Assembly: GCA_900129675.1 (NCBI GenBank)
Contig: FSRD01000001.1
Span: 8,173,501 to 8,237,500 of the forward strand
Length of the DNA stretch: 64,000 nt
Reading direction: 5' to 3'
Source of the DNA: Bradyrhizobium erythrophlei
Lineage (GTDB): Bacteria; Pseudomonadota; Alphaproteobacteria; Rhizobiales; Xanthobacteraceae
In this document: positions 24,952 through 34,456 of the stretch, piece by piece
Numbering within the stretch: the first letter of the stretch is position 1
Layout: the number at the start of each line of letters is the position of its first letter
The notes under the pieces: generated by a model
The model's database searches: none
What the model was told of the DNA's origin: nothing
What the model saw: only the letters and a program-made list of their open reading frames with translations
Program-made: the position numbers and the translations under genes

Positions 24952-26562
24952 ATGGTTCAGATCTCGCGCCGGAGACATCTCACTATAGCATTGAATATCA
25001 TCCTGTCGGCCCTGACACTCTCCGTGTCGCCGAGCTCGCAGGCTTTCGCCGCCGGCAAGACCATCACCGCGGTGATGCATTCCGACCTGCGGGTGATCGA
25101 TCCCGGCTTTACCACCGCCTACATCACCCGCGACCATGGCTACATGGTCTACGACACGCTGCTGGCGACTGACGCCAACTTCAAGATCCAGCCGCAGATG
25201 GCGGATTGGAAGGTCAGCGATGACAAGCTCACCTACACTTTCACGTTGCGCGACGGCCTGAAGTGGCATGACGGCACGCCGGTGACGGCGGAAGATTGCG
25301 TGGCCTCCCTGAAGCGCTGGGGCAAGAACGACAATATGGGCCAGAAGCTGATGGACTTCACCGCCAGCATCGAGCACATCGACGCCAAGAGCTTCGCGCT
25401 GAAACTGAAAGAGCCCTACGGCCTGGTGCTGGAATCGATCGGCAAGCCGTCGTCCTATGTTCCGTTCATGATGCCCAAGCGGTTGGCGGAGACGCCTCCC
25501 GGCCAGCAGATCAAGGAACAGATCGGGTCCGGCCCCTTCAAGTTCGTGCAGGCTGAATTCCAGCCCGGCGTGAAGGCGGTCTATGAAAAGAACACCGACT
25601 ACGTGCCGCGCAAGGAGCCGGCGAGCTGGACCGCCGGCGGCAAGGTGGTGAAGGTCGATCGCGTCGAATGGATCACCATGCCGGACGCGCAGACCGCCGT
25701 GAACGCGCTGCAGTCGGGCGATATCGACTTCATGGAAGCTCCGCCATTCGAGTTGCTGCCGAATCTTGAGGGCAACTCCGATCTTAAGGTGGAGGCTCTG
25801 AACAAGTTCGGCTTCCAGAACCTTGGGCGGATGAACTTCCTGCTGTCACCCTTCGACAACGTCAAGGTCCGTCGCGCGGCGCTGCTCGCGCTCAACCAGA
25901 AGGATGTGCTCGACGCGCAGGTCGGTAATCCCCAGTATTACGAGTTTTGCGGCGCATTCTTCGTCTGCAACACGCCGCTTGCAAGCGACGTTGGCGCGGG
26001 TGACCTGATCAAGGGCGGCAACATCGAGGCGGCGAAAAAGGCGCTTGCCGAATCCGGTTATGACGGCACGCCGATTGTCATCATGGCGCCCGGCGATGTG
26101 GTGGTGCTGAAGGCGCCGCCGATTGTCGCCGCCCAGTTGCTTCGGCAGGCCGGTTTCAAGGTCGACCTGCAGGCGACCGATTGGCAGACGGTGGTGAGCC
26201 GCCGTACCAGCCAGAAGCCGACCAGCGAAGGCGGCTGGAACATGTTCTTCACCGTTTGGGTCGCCGCCGACGTGATGAATCCGATCGTCAATTTTTCGAT
26301 CGGCGGGCGCGGCAAGAACGGCGGCTGGTTCGGCTGGGCGGACGATCCCAAGATCGAGGAGCTGAAGGACAAGTTCGTGCGCGCCTCCTCGCTTGAGGAG
26401 CAGAAGAAGATTGCCGAAGAGATCCAGAAGGAAGCCTACGACCAGGTGATCTACATCCCGCTCGGGCAATTTACCGGGAAAGCCGCCTGGCGGAGATCGC
26501 TTTCCGGCGTACTCGACGGCCCGGCCACGCCGGTATTCTGGAATATTGATAAGCCGGAGTAA
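24952..26562 (+). CDS. ABC transporter substrate-binding protein, family 5 (peptide/opine type)
   Basis: A 536-residue periplasmic binding protein. The export signal is ISRRRHLTIALNIILSALTL with cleavage near SSQAFA. SBP_bac_5 landmarks are MVYDTLLATDANFKIQPQMA, TFTLRDGLKWHDGTPVTAED and VRRAALLALNQKDVLDAQVG. Binds peptides or related solutes for an ABC importer, but no permease or ATPase gene is adjacent, so it works with distant components or is orphaned. AGGAG lies 8 nt before the ATG. A lipocalin-like gene follows 29 bp downstream. Confidence 0.93.
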   Translation: MVQISRRRHLTIALNIILSALTLSVSPSSQAFAAGKTITAVMHSDLRVIDPGFTTAYITRDHGYMVYDTLLATDANFKIQPQMADWKVSDDKLTYTFTLRDGLKWHDGTPVTAEDCVASLKRWGKNDNMGQKLMDFTASIEHIDAKSFALKLKEPYGLVLESIGKPSSYVPFMMPKRLAETPPGQQIKEQIGSGPFKFVQAEFQPGVKAVYEKNTDYVPRKEPASWTAGGKVVKVDRVEWITMPDAQTAVNALQSGDIDFMEAPPFELLPNLEGNSDLKVEALNKFGFQNLGRMNFLLSPFDNVKVRRAALLALNQKDVLDAQVGNPQYYEFCGAFFVCNTPLASDVGAGDLIKGGNIEAAKKALAESGYDGTPIVIMAPGDVVVLKAPPIVAAQLLRQAGFKVDLQATDWQTVVSRRTSQKPTSEGGWNMFFTVWVAADVMNPIVNFSIGGRGKNGGWFGWADDPKIEELKDKFVRASSLEEQKKIAEEIQKEAYDQVIYIPLGQFTGKAAWRRSLSGVLDGPATPVFWNIDKPE

Positions 26563-26591
26563 GAGATTCAACCCTTGATAGGGAGACTATC

Positions 26592-27092
26592 ATGAAAGTC
26601 AAACTATTACTCGCGATAATGGCGGCAGCTCTCGGCTTTGCGTCGGCATGCCCGGCTCAATCACAGGATCTAGCCTCTCAGATTGTTGGGGTATGGAAGT
26701 ACGTAAGTGTCAACAATAAAGAAGTAGCGACGGGTAAAATGACATATCCCCTTGGTGAAAAGCCAATCGGCTATATCGTCTACACCAAGGGCGGACGAGT
26801 TATTTTTACCGTTGTCGGAGACAAACGTCCGCAGCCCGCAGGTTCTGGTGCTACGGACGCTGAACGTGTTAGCTTGTTCAACACGCTGTCTGCCGGTAGC
26901 GGAACCTACAAGATCGAAGGTAACACGGGTATGGTGACCTATGACTCTTCATGGCACCAACTTTGGACTGGAACCACTCAGAAGCGCACCTATGCGATCT
27001 CGGGAAACAAACTGACGATCACTTCGGCTCCAACCAAGCTTGCCGACGGCAAAGAAATCATTTTTGAGGTTGTCCTGGAGCGGGTGGAGTAA
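26592..27092 (+). CDS. exported lipocalin-like domain protein
   Basis: A 166-residue protein with signal peptide (KLLLAIMAAALGFASACPAQ). The mature part starts LASQIVGVWKYVSVNNKEVA (G.W at the first strand) and continues KPIGYIVYTKGGRVIFTVVG, GSGTYKIEGNTGMVTYDSSW, the Lipocalin_5 pattern. It probably binds a small hydrophobic ligand in the periplasm. GGGAG lies 6 nt before the ATG. It lies 29 bp after the binding-protein gene and is probably in the same transcript. Confidence 0.82.
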   Translation: MKVKLLLAIMAAALGFASACPAQSQDLASQIVGVWKYVSVNNKEVATGKMTYPLGEKPIGYIVYTKGGRVIFTVVGDKRPQPAGSGATDAERVSLFNTLSAGSGTYKIEGNTGMVTYDSSWHQLWTGTTQKRTYAISGNKLTITSAPTKLADGKEIIFEVVLERVE

Positions 27093-27407
27093 CAACCTAT
27101 CGTGTGTAGACGACGCCTCGCGTGCGAGTGCGTCGTCCTATTCGCGGGGGCTACAGACTGCGCAGCTAACGAAGCCCAATCGTAGTATTGTCGCCGGTTT
27201 GCCGCATGTCTCTTATGAGTCATTTTCGACCGAGTCAGCGGGCTTTGCCTGCCAGTTGATGTCCGCTTCACTCCAAGTGCGACTGAAGCGCTGCTGTGCC
27301 CTAACGCTCAAAACGAGTCTTTTTAAGCCAATTCGGAGTCGAGCCTGCAACTCGCTACCACGGAACGCAGGACAGTGCCTGGTACCCGCGACCCTGAAGG
27401 TAAGTAT
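27093..27407. other. intergenic region
   Basis: About 315 bp after the lipocalin-like gene up to the IS200-type element. Short ORFs here lack ribosome-binding sites and protein-like composition. Nothing else recognised. Confidence 0.3.
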
Positions 27408-27437
27408 CCCCCGGCAGAGCCGGGGGCTTTAGGAATT

Positions 27438-27505
27438 TGGCCGCTCGAAGCGGCGGTCAGGGTCGCTGACGCGACCCTACATTCGTTGGCCACCTGAAGG
27501 TGGCC
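27438..27505. repeat. cluster of three palindromes behind tnpA
   Basis: GCCGCTCGAAGCGGC (from about 27440), AGGGTCGCTGACGCGACCCT (27459-27478) and GGCCACCTGAAGGTGGCC (27488-27505) follow one another between the end hairpin and the tnpA stop. Each forms a strong stem with a 3-4 nt loop. Confidence 0.7.
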
Positions 27506-27507
27506 GA

Positions 27508-27922
27508 TCAACGCCACAGATTCATTTGCTCCAAGCGGCTGTCCTCTTGCTCCTGGTTTCTGATGTACTCCCGTATCACCGCTTCATCTCGACCGATGGT
27601 CGAGACGAAGTACCCTCTCGCCCAGAAATGCTGCCCCACAAAATTGCGCTTCTTCTCTCCGTATACCCGGGCCAAATGGATCGCGCTCTTGCCCTTGATA
27701 AACCCGACCACCTGTGAGACCGCATATTTCGGCGGAATCGAAATCATCATGTGAACGTACGATCCGGCTTTCCTTTTGCTGCGCCAGCTTGCGGAACACC
27801 TCCCCGAGGTGCCGTCTCAACTCCCCGTAAAGTGTCTTCCCGCGGCACTTCGGAATGAAAACGACATGATATTTGCACACCCACTTGCTGTGGCTTAGGC
27901 TCTCGTACTCGTCCATCGTCAA
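27508..27922 (-). pseudogene. IS200-type transposase TnpA, frameshifted
   Basis: The N-terminal frame SLSHSKWVCKYHVVFIPKCR is typical TnpA up to KLAQQKESRI; the rest (HMMISIPPKYAVSQVVGFIK, then FVGQHFWARGYFVSTIGRDE) continues in another frame with Tyr in VIREYIRNQE. About ten codons that should hold the HUH motif (DHVH) are lost; the joined sequence reads SYVHMM, so the first His is gone. Catalysis should be abolished. Confidence 0.8.
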
Positions 27923-28022
27923 GCTTCCTTTCGTGTGCGTGGTGGCTCACGATCAGAAGTTTCGGCGATGGGCGACCGCCGTAAATGCCAAACTTATGCT
28001 GCCTCCCCGGCAGAGCCGGGGG

Positions 28023-28402
28023 GTCTCCCGGTTATGCTAGAATTCCGCCGGGGCCTCGGATTGAGGCGGATGGTCTTGCGAGGTTTGCGTTCAAGCCGAT
28101 TGAAGACAGTCCGTCGTCCCCCACTGGCTTGCACTTGCAGGTCATCGACCCCGCCCACTGTCCGTGAACGTCCAGTCCGGCATAGGAGCCGAGTCGAGCG
28201 TTAGTCGCGTTAGTGCCGGACCTATAACCCAGCCACGAGTTTGAATCTCTTCGGGCGCACAACCTTTCCGCCATTCAGCGATCGCGACAGCGTTTGCTGT
28301 AACGGCGGCAGTAGCTGATGGCCGGCTGTGAGATTGACTGCACTCTGTCGTAAAGGCGTAAGATCTGAAGTTGGAAGGTGGACCGCTATTAGGGCAACGG
28401 TA
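28023..28402. other. intergenic region with a tRNA-like fragment
   Basis: No supported gene. At 28217-28262, GGACCTATAACCCAGCCACG, then AGTTTGAATCTCTTCGGGCG and CACAA, resembles the 3' half of a tRNA (T loop TTTGAAT, but a mismatched stem and CAA instead of CCA). This is weak evidence for a decayed tRNA end. Confidence 0.25.
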
Positions 28403-28434
28403 GAGGCCCCCGCCGCGACCGGGCGGCGGGCCTC
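28403..28434 (+). terminator. strong stem-loop with T-rich tail
   Basis: GAGGCCCCCGCCGCGACCGG pairs with GGGCGGCGGGCCTC and is followed by GAATTTTATTTG. On the plus strand this is a good intrinsic-terminator shape, although no plus-strand gene ends here; it may act for the convergent side. Confidence 0.5.
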
Positions 28435-28492
28435 GAATTTTATTTGCGGGCGCGCGCCTGCTCAGGACGGCGCGATACGCCCGTGCGCGGCG

Positions 28493-28972
28493 TTATGAGC
28501 CGGGCGTTTTGACGACGAATTTCCCGTCATAAAGGCCAGCTCCCTTGAACGCGGTCGGCACGCTTTCGAAACTGCCCGTGCCCGTGGCGTTTGCGTAGGC
28601 GCCCGTGCCTGAAAGGATCGTATATTCGCCCTTCGCCCGGCCTTCTTTGGCCGAGCCAGCATAACGCGCCGTGATCGAGGATCCGTCTTCGAAAGTGTAG
28701 GTGCTGTAGCCGTAAATGGGTCCCGAGCCTTTGAGCAAGTCAGCGGAAGCCACGAAGTCCTTCACGGCAGTGCGGCCGTCCTTGAAGAAGGCCACGCCGA
28801 ACATTTTGCCAGACCCGACCACTTGGCCTTCGATATTTGCTGCCTCTGTTACCTTGTAATCGATCGGCTTGGTGACGAGCTTGAACTCGAGCACCTGCTC
28901 TCCAGCTAGAGCGGTCGACGCCGCAATGACCAGCGCCACGCCAGAAAGGAAAACGGCGAGAGACTTAGGCAT
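28493..28972 (-). CDS. exported barrel-like hypothetical protein
   Basis: A 159-residue protein with signal peptide (SLAVFLSGVALVIAASTALA). The mature part has alternating beta segments: VLEFKLVTKPIDYKVTEAAN, GYSTYTFEDGSSITARYAGS and GEYTILSGTGAYANATGTGS. The last motif (LSGTGAYA.A.GTG.F) recalls the allene-oxide-cyclase/dirigent-like barrel found in exported bacterial proteins, but the match is only by eye. GGAGGAG lies just before the ATG. Monocistronic. Confidence 0.72.
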   Translation of the reverse strand: MPKSLAVFLSGVALVIAASTALAGEQVLEFKLVTKPIDYKVTEAANIEGQVVGSGKMFGVAFFKDGRTAVKDFVASADLLKGSGPIYGYSTYTFEDGSSITARYAGSAKEGRAKGEYTILSGTGAYANATGTGSFESVPTAFKGAGLYDGKFVVKTPGS

Positions 28973-29232
28973 AAGCTCCTCCTGCGTTTGCTGAAATTTA
29001 CGAATGCGTGCCGCAGCGGGCTGTACACTCTGCCTGAGATTTCTGTTGCGACACGGCAGAGAGCCCGAGCGATGCCCCGCCAGCGGCTGAAGTTTTGGAA
29101 ACCCAGCATGCAGGCTTGGGCATGACTATTGGTCAAACCGATGGAAAAAAGGTTCAGGACTTGATCAGGTCCGCTTGTATCGGGGAGTGCCGATCCTCGC
29201 GGGCCGTTCACCGGGGCAGCGGTGACGCCCGC
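28973..29232. other. intergenic region
   Basis: About 260 bp between the divergent hypothetical gene and IS copy 3. No gene or repeat block recognised. Confidence 0.3.
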
Positions 29233-30819
29233 TAATGGGATGGTCCGGCCGTGCTCCTGCCCCGCCAGCAAGCGAAGCTGGCAAGGGGCGCCAAAGACAA
29301 GGAGCACGCCATGTCTCAGACACCCAATACCGCGATCGCCGTGATCGGCATCGATATCGGCAAGAACTCGTTCCACGCCGTGGGCCACGATGCGCGCGGC
29401 GCCATCGTGCTGCGGCAAAAATGGTCGCGTGGCCAAGTGGAAGCGCGGCTCGCCAATATACCGCCCTGCCTGATCGGCATGGAAGCCTGCGTCGGCGCCC
29501 ATCACCTGAGCCGCAAACTCGCATCGCTTGGTCACGATGCCAGGTTGATGCCGGCCAAATATGTCCGCCCCTATAGCAAGGGACAGAAGAACGACTTCAA
29601 TGATGCCGAAGCGATTGCCGAAGCCGTGCAGCGCCCGACGATGAAGTTCGTGGCGACCAAGACCGCGGAGCAACTGGATCTGCAGGCGCTGCATCGGGTG
29701 CGCGAGCGGCTGGTGTCGCAACGCACCGGCATCATCAACCAGATTCGCGCCTTCATGCTGGAACGCGGGATCGCCGTGCGCCAGGGGATCGGCTTCCTGC
29801 GCACGGAACTGCCCACCATCCTTGCAACGCGCACCGATGCCCTGTCGCCCCGCATGTTGCGTGTCATCGAGGAGTTGGCAGGCGACTGGCGCCGGCTGGA
29901 TCAGCGCATCGATGGCCTCTCCGGCGAGATCGAAGCCCTGGCCCGTCAAGATCAGGCATGTTCGCGCCTGATGACGGTGCCCGGCATCGGGCCGATCATT
30001 TCGAGCGCCATGGTGGCCGCGATCGGCACTGGAGACGTATTCTCCAAAGGCCGCGACTTCGGCGCCTGGCTCGGACTGGTGCCCAAGCAGATCTCGACGG
30101 GAGACCGCACGATCCTCGGCAAAATCTCCAGGCGCGGCAATCGCTACCTGCGCGTTCTGTTCGTGCAGGCGGCATGGGTTGTGCTGGTCAGGATAAAGGA
30201 CTGGGAACGTTACGGGCTCAAATCCTGGATCGAAGCCGCCAAGAGGCGGTTGCACCACAACGTGCTGGCGATCGCGCTCGCCAACAAGCTTGCCCGGATC
30301 GCCTGGGCGGTGCCGGCCAAAGGACGCGCCTTCGAGCTGACGAGGACCGACGATGCAGGCGTCCGATCCGCGTGATCCTCGCGCCGTGCTCGGCGCGGTC
30401 AAGGCGCAGCCTGGCAACGCCGGCGCCCGCCGCAAGCCAAGCGCGACGGCCGGCCTTGACCGCCCCTGCGCGCGACGCGATCGACGTTCTGCGGGCCGGG
30501 ACGAAGGAACGGCCCTTGGCTCGAACAAAGGAACTGCGCGACATGAGGAGCAAGCGATGACGTAACCCTATCAACAGTTTCCAGCCGAGGTCTGCGAGAG
30601 GATGAGACGAGATGGAGGTTCGGTCTTCCGAGCGCGTGCGAACACTGGTGACCCAAATGGCCCAATCGAGGCCTGTCCGCTAATGAGAACGCACGCGCGC
30701 TGATATCCATGATGGCCCGGAGCACCACATGCTCCAATCAGAGGCCGGATACATTGATGCAAGACCGCCGCCGCCAATTCGACGAAATCTTCTTGCAACG
30801 CGCGGCCGGACCATACATT
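29233..30819 (+). mobile_element. IS110/IS1111-type element, copy 3
   Basis: Third copy of the 1587-bp unit (subterminal repeat ATGGTCCGGCC at 29240-29250; complement near 30803-30813). Left flank ...GACGCCCG, right flank GGGTCAATCGCGTCGTCCCG, continuing into the rest of a repeat A copy, as for copy 1. Confidence 0.88.
29311..30375 (+). CDS. IS110-family transposase (copy 3)
   Basis: 354 residues, complete, AAGGAG 6 nt upstream of the ATG. It differs from copy 2 at only a few positions (for example SQTPNT, SFHAVG, WAVPAKG). The DEDD N-domain and the PGIGPIISSAMVAAIG motif are intact. Confidence 0.93.
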   Translation: MSQTPNTAIAVIGIDIGKNSFHAVGHDARGAIVLRQKWSRGQVEARLANIPPCLIGMEACVGAHHLSRKLASLGHDARLMPAKYVRPYSKGQKNDFNDAEAIAEAVQRPTMKFVATKTAEQLDLQALHRVRERLVSQRTGIINQIRAFMLERGIAVRQGIGFLRTELPTILATRTDALSPRMLRVIEELAGDWRRLDQRIDGLSGEIEALARQDQACSRLMTVPGIGPIISSAMVAAIGTGDVFSKGRDFGAWLGLVPKQISTGDRTILGKISRRGNRYLRVLFVQAAWVVLVRIKDWERYGLKSWIEAAKRRLHHNVLAIALANKLARIAWAVPAKGRAFELTRTDDAGVRSA

Positions 30820-30920
30820 GGGTCAATCGCGTCGTCCCGGCCGTGCACCAATCAGTTCCGGTCTACCCCGATTAACAGACATTCCCAGACGCAGTCGGCA
30901 TGTCTCAAAGGTGCCAATTC
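30820..30920. repeat. dispersed repeat A (right part, split by IS copy 3)
   Basis: GGGTCAATCGCGTCG, then CAGTTCCGGTCTACCCCGAT, TAACAGACATTCCCAGACGC and GTCGGCATGTCTCAAAGGTG. Confidence 0.7.
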
Positions 30921-31565
30921 CGGACATTGGCCAATAGCGCCGTGCAGCGCCGCCCATCGGCGGCTCTTATTGCTTGCCGGCTTGTCCGCCAGGGGTCGAC
31001 TCCCGGTGCTAATTCGACCGGCCACGGCTTACGGTCCGGCGCCGCGGAGTGATGTTTCCACCAGTCGGCCAGGGTAGCGAGGGAAGTCGCCGCTCCGGGG
31101 CCTACGACGCTGGCTCCGTTCGCAGCGCGCTTACCGCAGATCTGATCATCGCGACGATTTCGACCTCGGCATCGCTGTCCTGAGATTGAGCTAGCTAACG
31201 ACCGCGCCTGGCCCACCTCCGGCGCGAGCGGGCCCCGAGTGAAGCTCTCGTGTCCTTTCCCCCGTGCACATCCGGGGCCTCTTCCACTCAACTTCATTAG
31301 CGGGCTGCGCATCTTTCGGCGGGGGTAGGTCAGAGAGACGTCCATATCGCTCAATTGCACTCGCGTCGTGCCGGCATTGGCGAAGGTGATCGCTAGCATT
31401 AGACTGTGGTCGAGGCGCCCTACGACTTCGGGCTAGTGAGATCGGACGATCTCGTCGGGCAGATGGTGGGTAGGAAAGGCACCACATTCTGGAACTCTGA
31501 TTTCGAATTAGAGGCCGGCGAACTCGAAATTGCCGCCCATCGCGGGCTTTCGACGTGAGGCGAAT
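30921..31565. other. unassigned region before the histidine kinase
   Basis: About 640 bp with no supported gene. A plus-strand open stretch at about 31404-31557 (DLVGQMVGRKGTTFWNSDFE, LEAGELEIAAHRG) ends just before the kinase start and may be the tail of a lost gene. A minus-strand stretch starting near 31399 (MLAITFANAGTTRVQLSDMD) is equally unplaced. Confidence 0.3.
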
Positions 31566-33164
31566 ATGTTCATGGAAAGGTCAGCGGCCGGATTACAGGC
31601 GCATGAGCTTGTACTCTCGAATCTTTCGCCCAGCGTCGCTCAAAGGCGGTTCGCGCTTGGCGTTGTGCTAGTGCTGCTCGTTGTCTTTGTCATCGTGGCA
31701 GGCCCGCTCTCGGGCCTGCCACTGAGGCGGGTTGACGCCTTTATACCCGCCTACGGCACTGCGATTTTCGTCATCGACTCTATCACCGCAGCCCTGCTCT
31801 TCGCGCAGTTTTCCGTCCTACGCTCGCATGCGCTCCTCGCACTGGCGAATGGCTATTTCCTGACGGCGCTCATCGCAATTCCTTGGACGCTCACATTTCC
31901 AGGCGTATTGGCGCCGGAGGGCGGCCTTGGCGGCGGCCTCCAGAGTACGGTTTGGCTCTATGTCCTATCGCACGTGGGCTTCGCCCTGTTCGCGATCGTC
32001 TATATACTGCTGAAGGATGCCGATCCGATGGAGTGGCTGTCGCCACGCTCCATTCGTGCGAGGGTCCTTACGACTGTCGGATCAGTTACTGCGCTCGTCT
32101 GTTGCGCAACAGTTTTCGTTACAGCAGGCCATGCGCTCCTCCCGCGCATCATGCTCGACACGGCGGAGGTTTCCTATCTCTGGTACTACGCGATCGGACC
32201 GATGGCGGCATTATTCGTCGTCGCGCTTGTCTTGCTATGGCTGCGGCACCGCTCGGTGCTCGATCTCTGGCTGATGTTGGTCTTGTTCGCATACATCATC
32301 GAGATCGCCCTCACCGCCTTTCCTATCCCGTACCGCTTTAGCGTCGGCTGGTATGCCGGGCGAATTTACGGCGTGCTTTCCGGCAGCTTTGTGCTGCTCA
32401 TCCTGATGAAAGAAGTGACGATGCTATACGGTGAACTGCTGCGCGCAGTCCTTGCCCAACGCCGCGAGCGCGAGGTGCGTCTGCTGACGGGGGACGCGGT
32501 CGCAGCCACCGTTGCGCACGAGATCAAGCAGCCATTGTCGGCGATGATTATGAACGCCAGTACGAGCCTGCGCTGGCTTGATCGCGCGACGCCCAACATC
32601 GATCAGGCCAAAGCCGCATTACAGGCAATCGTGAACAACGGGCGCCGTGCGGACGCGGTGATCGAGAATATTCGGACGCTCTTCAAGAGGGATGCGCGAA
32701 TCCGGACCTCGCTCGACGTCAACAATCTGATCCGCGAAGCTCTGGCGCTCGTGCGCGACGACCTGCAGACGCATCGGGTAGCGGTTCAAACCGACTACAA
32801 CCAATCGCTCCCACCGATAGAGGGCAACCAGGTTCAGCTGCAGCAGGTGCTCGTGAATTTGATCACGAACGCGATCGATTCAATGGCCACTGAAGATGGG
32901 GACCGGGTACTTTCCTTAAGGTCTAAAGTCTACGACTCCGGCAGTCTGATGGTGTCGGTGGAGGACGTGGGGAAGGGTGTCGAGCCGAGCGCTATCGATC
33001 TGATATTCAAACCGCAGTTTACGACCAAGGTGCACGGGATGGGGATGGGGCTGTCGATTTGCCGGTCGATCATCGAGGCCCATGGGGGGCGGTTGTGGGT
33101 GACCGCCAATCTGCCCCGAGGTGCCATTTTTCACTTCACGCTGCCCGCCCACCGGGAGCACTAG
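31566..33164 (+). CDS. MASE4-domain sensor histidine kinase
   Basis: A 532-residue membrane kinase. Residues about 20-290 form a multi-span MASE4 sensor (LPLRRVDAFIPAYGTAIFVI, then SITAALLFAQFSVLRSHALL). This is followed by HisKA with the phospho-acceptor His in ATVAHEIKQPLSAMIMNAST, and HATPase_c with N box VLVNLITNAIDS and G boxes DVGKGVEPSAIDLIF and GMGMGLSICRSIIEAHGG. GAGG lies upstream of the ATG at 31566. The response regulator next door, 24 bp downstream, is frameshifted, so the pathway is probably broken or uses another partner. Confidence 0.92.
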   Translation: MFMERSAAGLQAHELVLSNLSPSVAQRRFALGVVLVLLVVFVIVAGPLSGLPLRRVDAFIPAYGTAIFVIDSITAALLFAQFSVLRSHALLALANGYFLTALIAIPWTLTFPGVLAPEGGLGGGLQSTVWLYVLSHVGFALFAIVYILLKDADPMEWLSPRSIRARVLTTVGSVTALVCCATVFVTAGHALLPRIMLDTAEVSYLWYYAIGPMAALFVVALVLLWLRHRSVLDLWLMLVLFAYIIEIALTAFPIPYRFSVGWYAGRIYGVLSGSFVLLILMKEVTMLYGELLRAVLAQRREREVRLLTGDAVAATVAHEIKQPLSAMIMNASTSLRWLDRATPNIDQAKAALQAIVNNGRRADAVIENIRTLFKRDARIRTSLDVNNLIREALALVRDDLQTHRVAVQTDYNQSLPPIEGNQVQLQQVLVNLITNAIDSMATEDGDRVLSLRSKVYDSGSLMVSVEDVGKGVEPSAIDLIFKPQFTTKVHGMGMGLSICRSIIEAHGGRLWVTANLPRGAIFHFTLPAHREH

Positions 33165-33188
33165 CATGCGCAGTGCTACTCTTGAAAG

Positions 33189-33591
33189 ATGCAGGAGGCC
33201 GAATTGCCTACGGAGACTCTGATCTCGATCATCGATGATGATGAGGACTTTCGCGAGGCTATAGCGCGTCTGATGAAATCGCGGGAGTTCACGGTCGATG
33301 CTTTCCCATCCGCGCTGGCTTTTTTGTCCTGCCCGAATATTCGCAATACCTCCTGCCTGATCGTGGACGCCCATATGCCGCGAATGACCGGGATTGAGCT
33401 GCATCGTCGGTTGGTGGAATCGGGCTATGCCATTCCAACGATCCTGAGCGGTTACCTCGACGAGCGTTCGGGCTCGTGCGTTGGCTGATGGCATCATTTG
33501 CTACCTGACCAAGCCGTGTGATGAGGATGCTTTGTTTGGATGCGTCTCGTCGGCTCTGGAGCGGGCCAAGCCAGATGAATATCGTTCATGA
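33189..33591 (+). pseudogene. FixJ-like receiver-domain response regulator, frameshifted
   Basis: The first frame encodes ETLISIIDDDEDFREAIARL, then CLIVDAHMPRMTGIELHRRL (phospho-acceptor Asp in IVDAHMP), to a premature stop at 33486-33488 after GYLDERSGSCVG. One base lost near 33465 would restore RARALADGIICYLTKPCDED and ALFGCVSSALERAKPDEYRS, which contains the conserved Lys (LTKP) and ends at 33591. It was a receiver-only regulator of about 133 residues, co-transcribed with the kinase. Confidence 0.8.
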
Positions 33592-33597
33592 TGATCA

Positions 33598-33829
33598 CAG
33601 TCACGTGGGAGCGTTGACCGAGGGAGGAAATCACGACTTCATGGTCTGCAAGGGTTCGGTGCCAAATCATCGGGGCGCGACGGATTCCGAACGACGATGT
33701 GTAAGTGACCGCGCGGTTCCTCGACTAGCGCGGAGCGGACGACTGCCGTGATTTCGTGACCGCGCGAGAGCCCCGCTCAATGACCAAGTTTCCTGTTCTG
33801 CCGCTCGCTCCAAGCAGGAACATTCTCAT
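33598..33829 (-). pseudogene. N-terminal remnant of an NAD(P)H-binding (NmrA-like) protein
   Basis: The minus strand reads MRMFLLGASGRTGNLVIERG (Rossmann glycine motif GASGRTG), then with frame changes LHIVVRNPSRPDDLAPN and LADHEVVISSLGQRSH. This is the first third of a DoxX/NmrA-type NAD(P)H-binding protein. It has at least two frameshifts and a stop and is cut off next to the response-regulator end. Confidence 0.6.
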
Positions 33830-34456
33830 CGCACTCTCCAGTGGGCAAGGCATCCAACCTTGGCTCATGGGCTTGACCGAGGTCGCCTATGGGTCAAAAG
33901 GCGAAATACTCATCGCGAGTAGATGTTTTCTGCTGTTCTCCCAACAACGGACATCCGCCGGACCGCTCAGCCGCTGCGAGGGCGTCACCAGATCATGCCG
34001 GGCTCACCAGCAGCCAGCGCGCCACGTCTAGAGATGGGACCGCGCGGTGTGTGACGGGACCCTCTGGAATTTTCCGCCCAAAAATCTGGGTTCCCGAAAA
34101 AGGGGACCCATTGGGGACGAGACCTGAATAGAAAATTCGACGGCGGGCCGATGGAATTTGGGGCCAGTGCCAGTACAGGGTCCGTTACAGAATCCGGCTA
34201 GCGCAAGGTCGGCCGTGGCAAGGTCGAGTAACAATGCGCGGCACCGAGGCGGTGCGGCCCCTGGCATTGGTGACGTTGGCATGGTCGTCTGACCTCATCG
34301 TCCTCGCCCGCGCGGCGCTGGAAGGCGCGGTCCGCAATGCCGACGACCTAATCAGCCTCGCCGATCAGCCCCGGCGAACTCGCGCAGCATAGGTGATCCA
34401 TGGTTTCGCGGGCGGCGACGCCGGCATTGCCGCCGCGGCAGCTGCAGTTTTATTGC
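33830..34456. other. unassigned region with a diverged repeat A
   Basis: At about 33890-33985: TATGGGTCAAAAGGCGAAAT, then CTCCCAACAACGGACATCCG, a repeat A variant. Beyond it, to 34456, no gene is supported. A plus-strand open stretch around 34255-34390 (DLIVLARAALEGAVRNADDL) has no start site. Confidence 0.35.

Larger units (their letters stand above)
27408..28022 (-). mobile_element. degenerate IS200/IS605-type element
   Basis: About 615 bp. Near-identical palindromes CCCCCGGCAGAGCCGGGGG (27408-27426) and CCCCGGCAGAGCCGGGGG (28005-28022) lie at the two ends, as expected for the end hairpins recognised by a single-strand transposase. There are no terminal inverted repeats and no TnpB gene. 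The transposase gene between them is damaged. Confidence 0.6.

Noticed and set aside
28217..28262. tRNA-like 3' end
   Set aside because: T stem has a mismatch, the end is CAA, and no 5' half or acceptor pairing is present; too weak to call a tRNA or att site.
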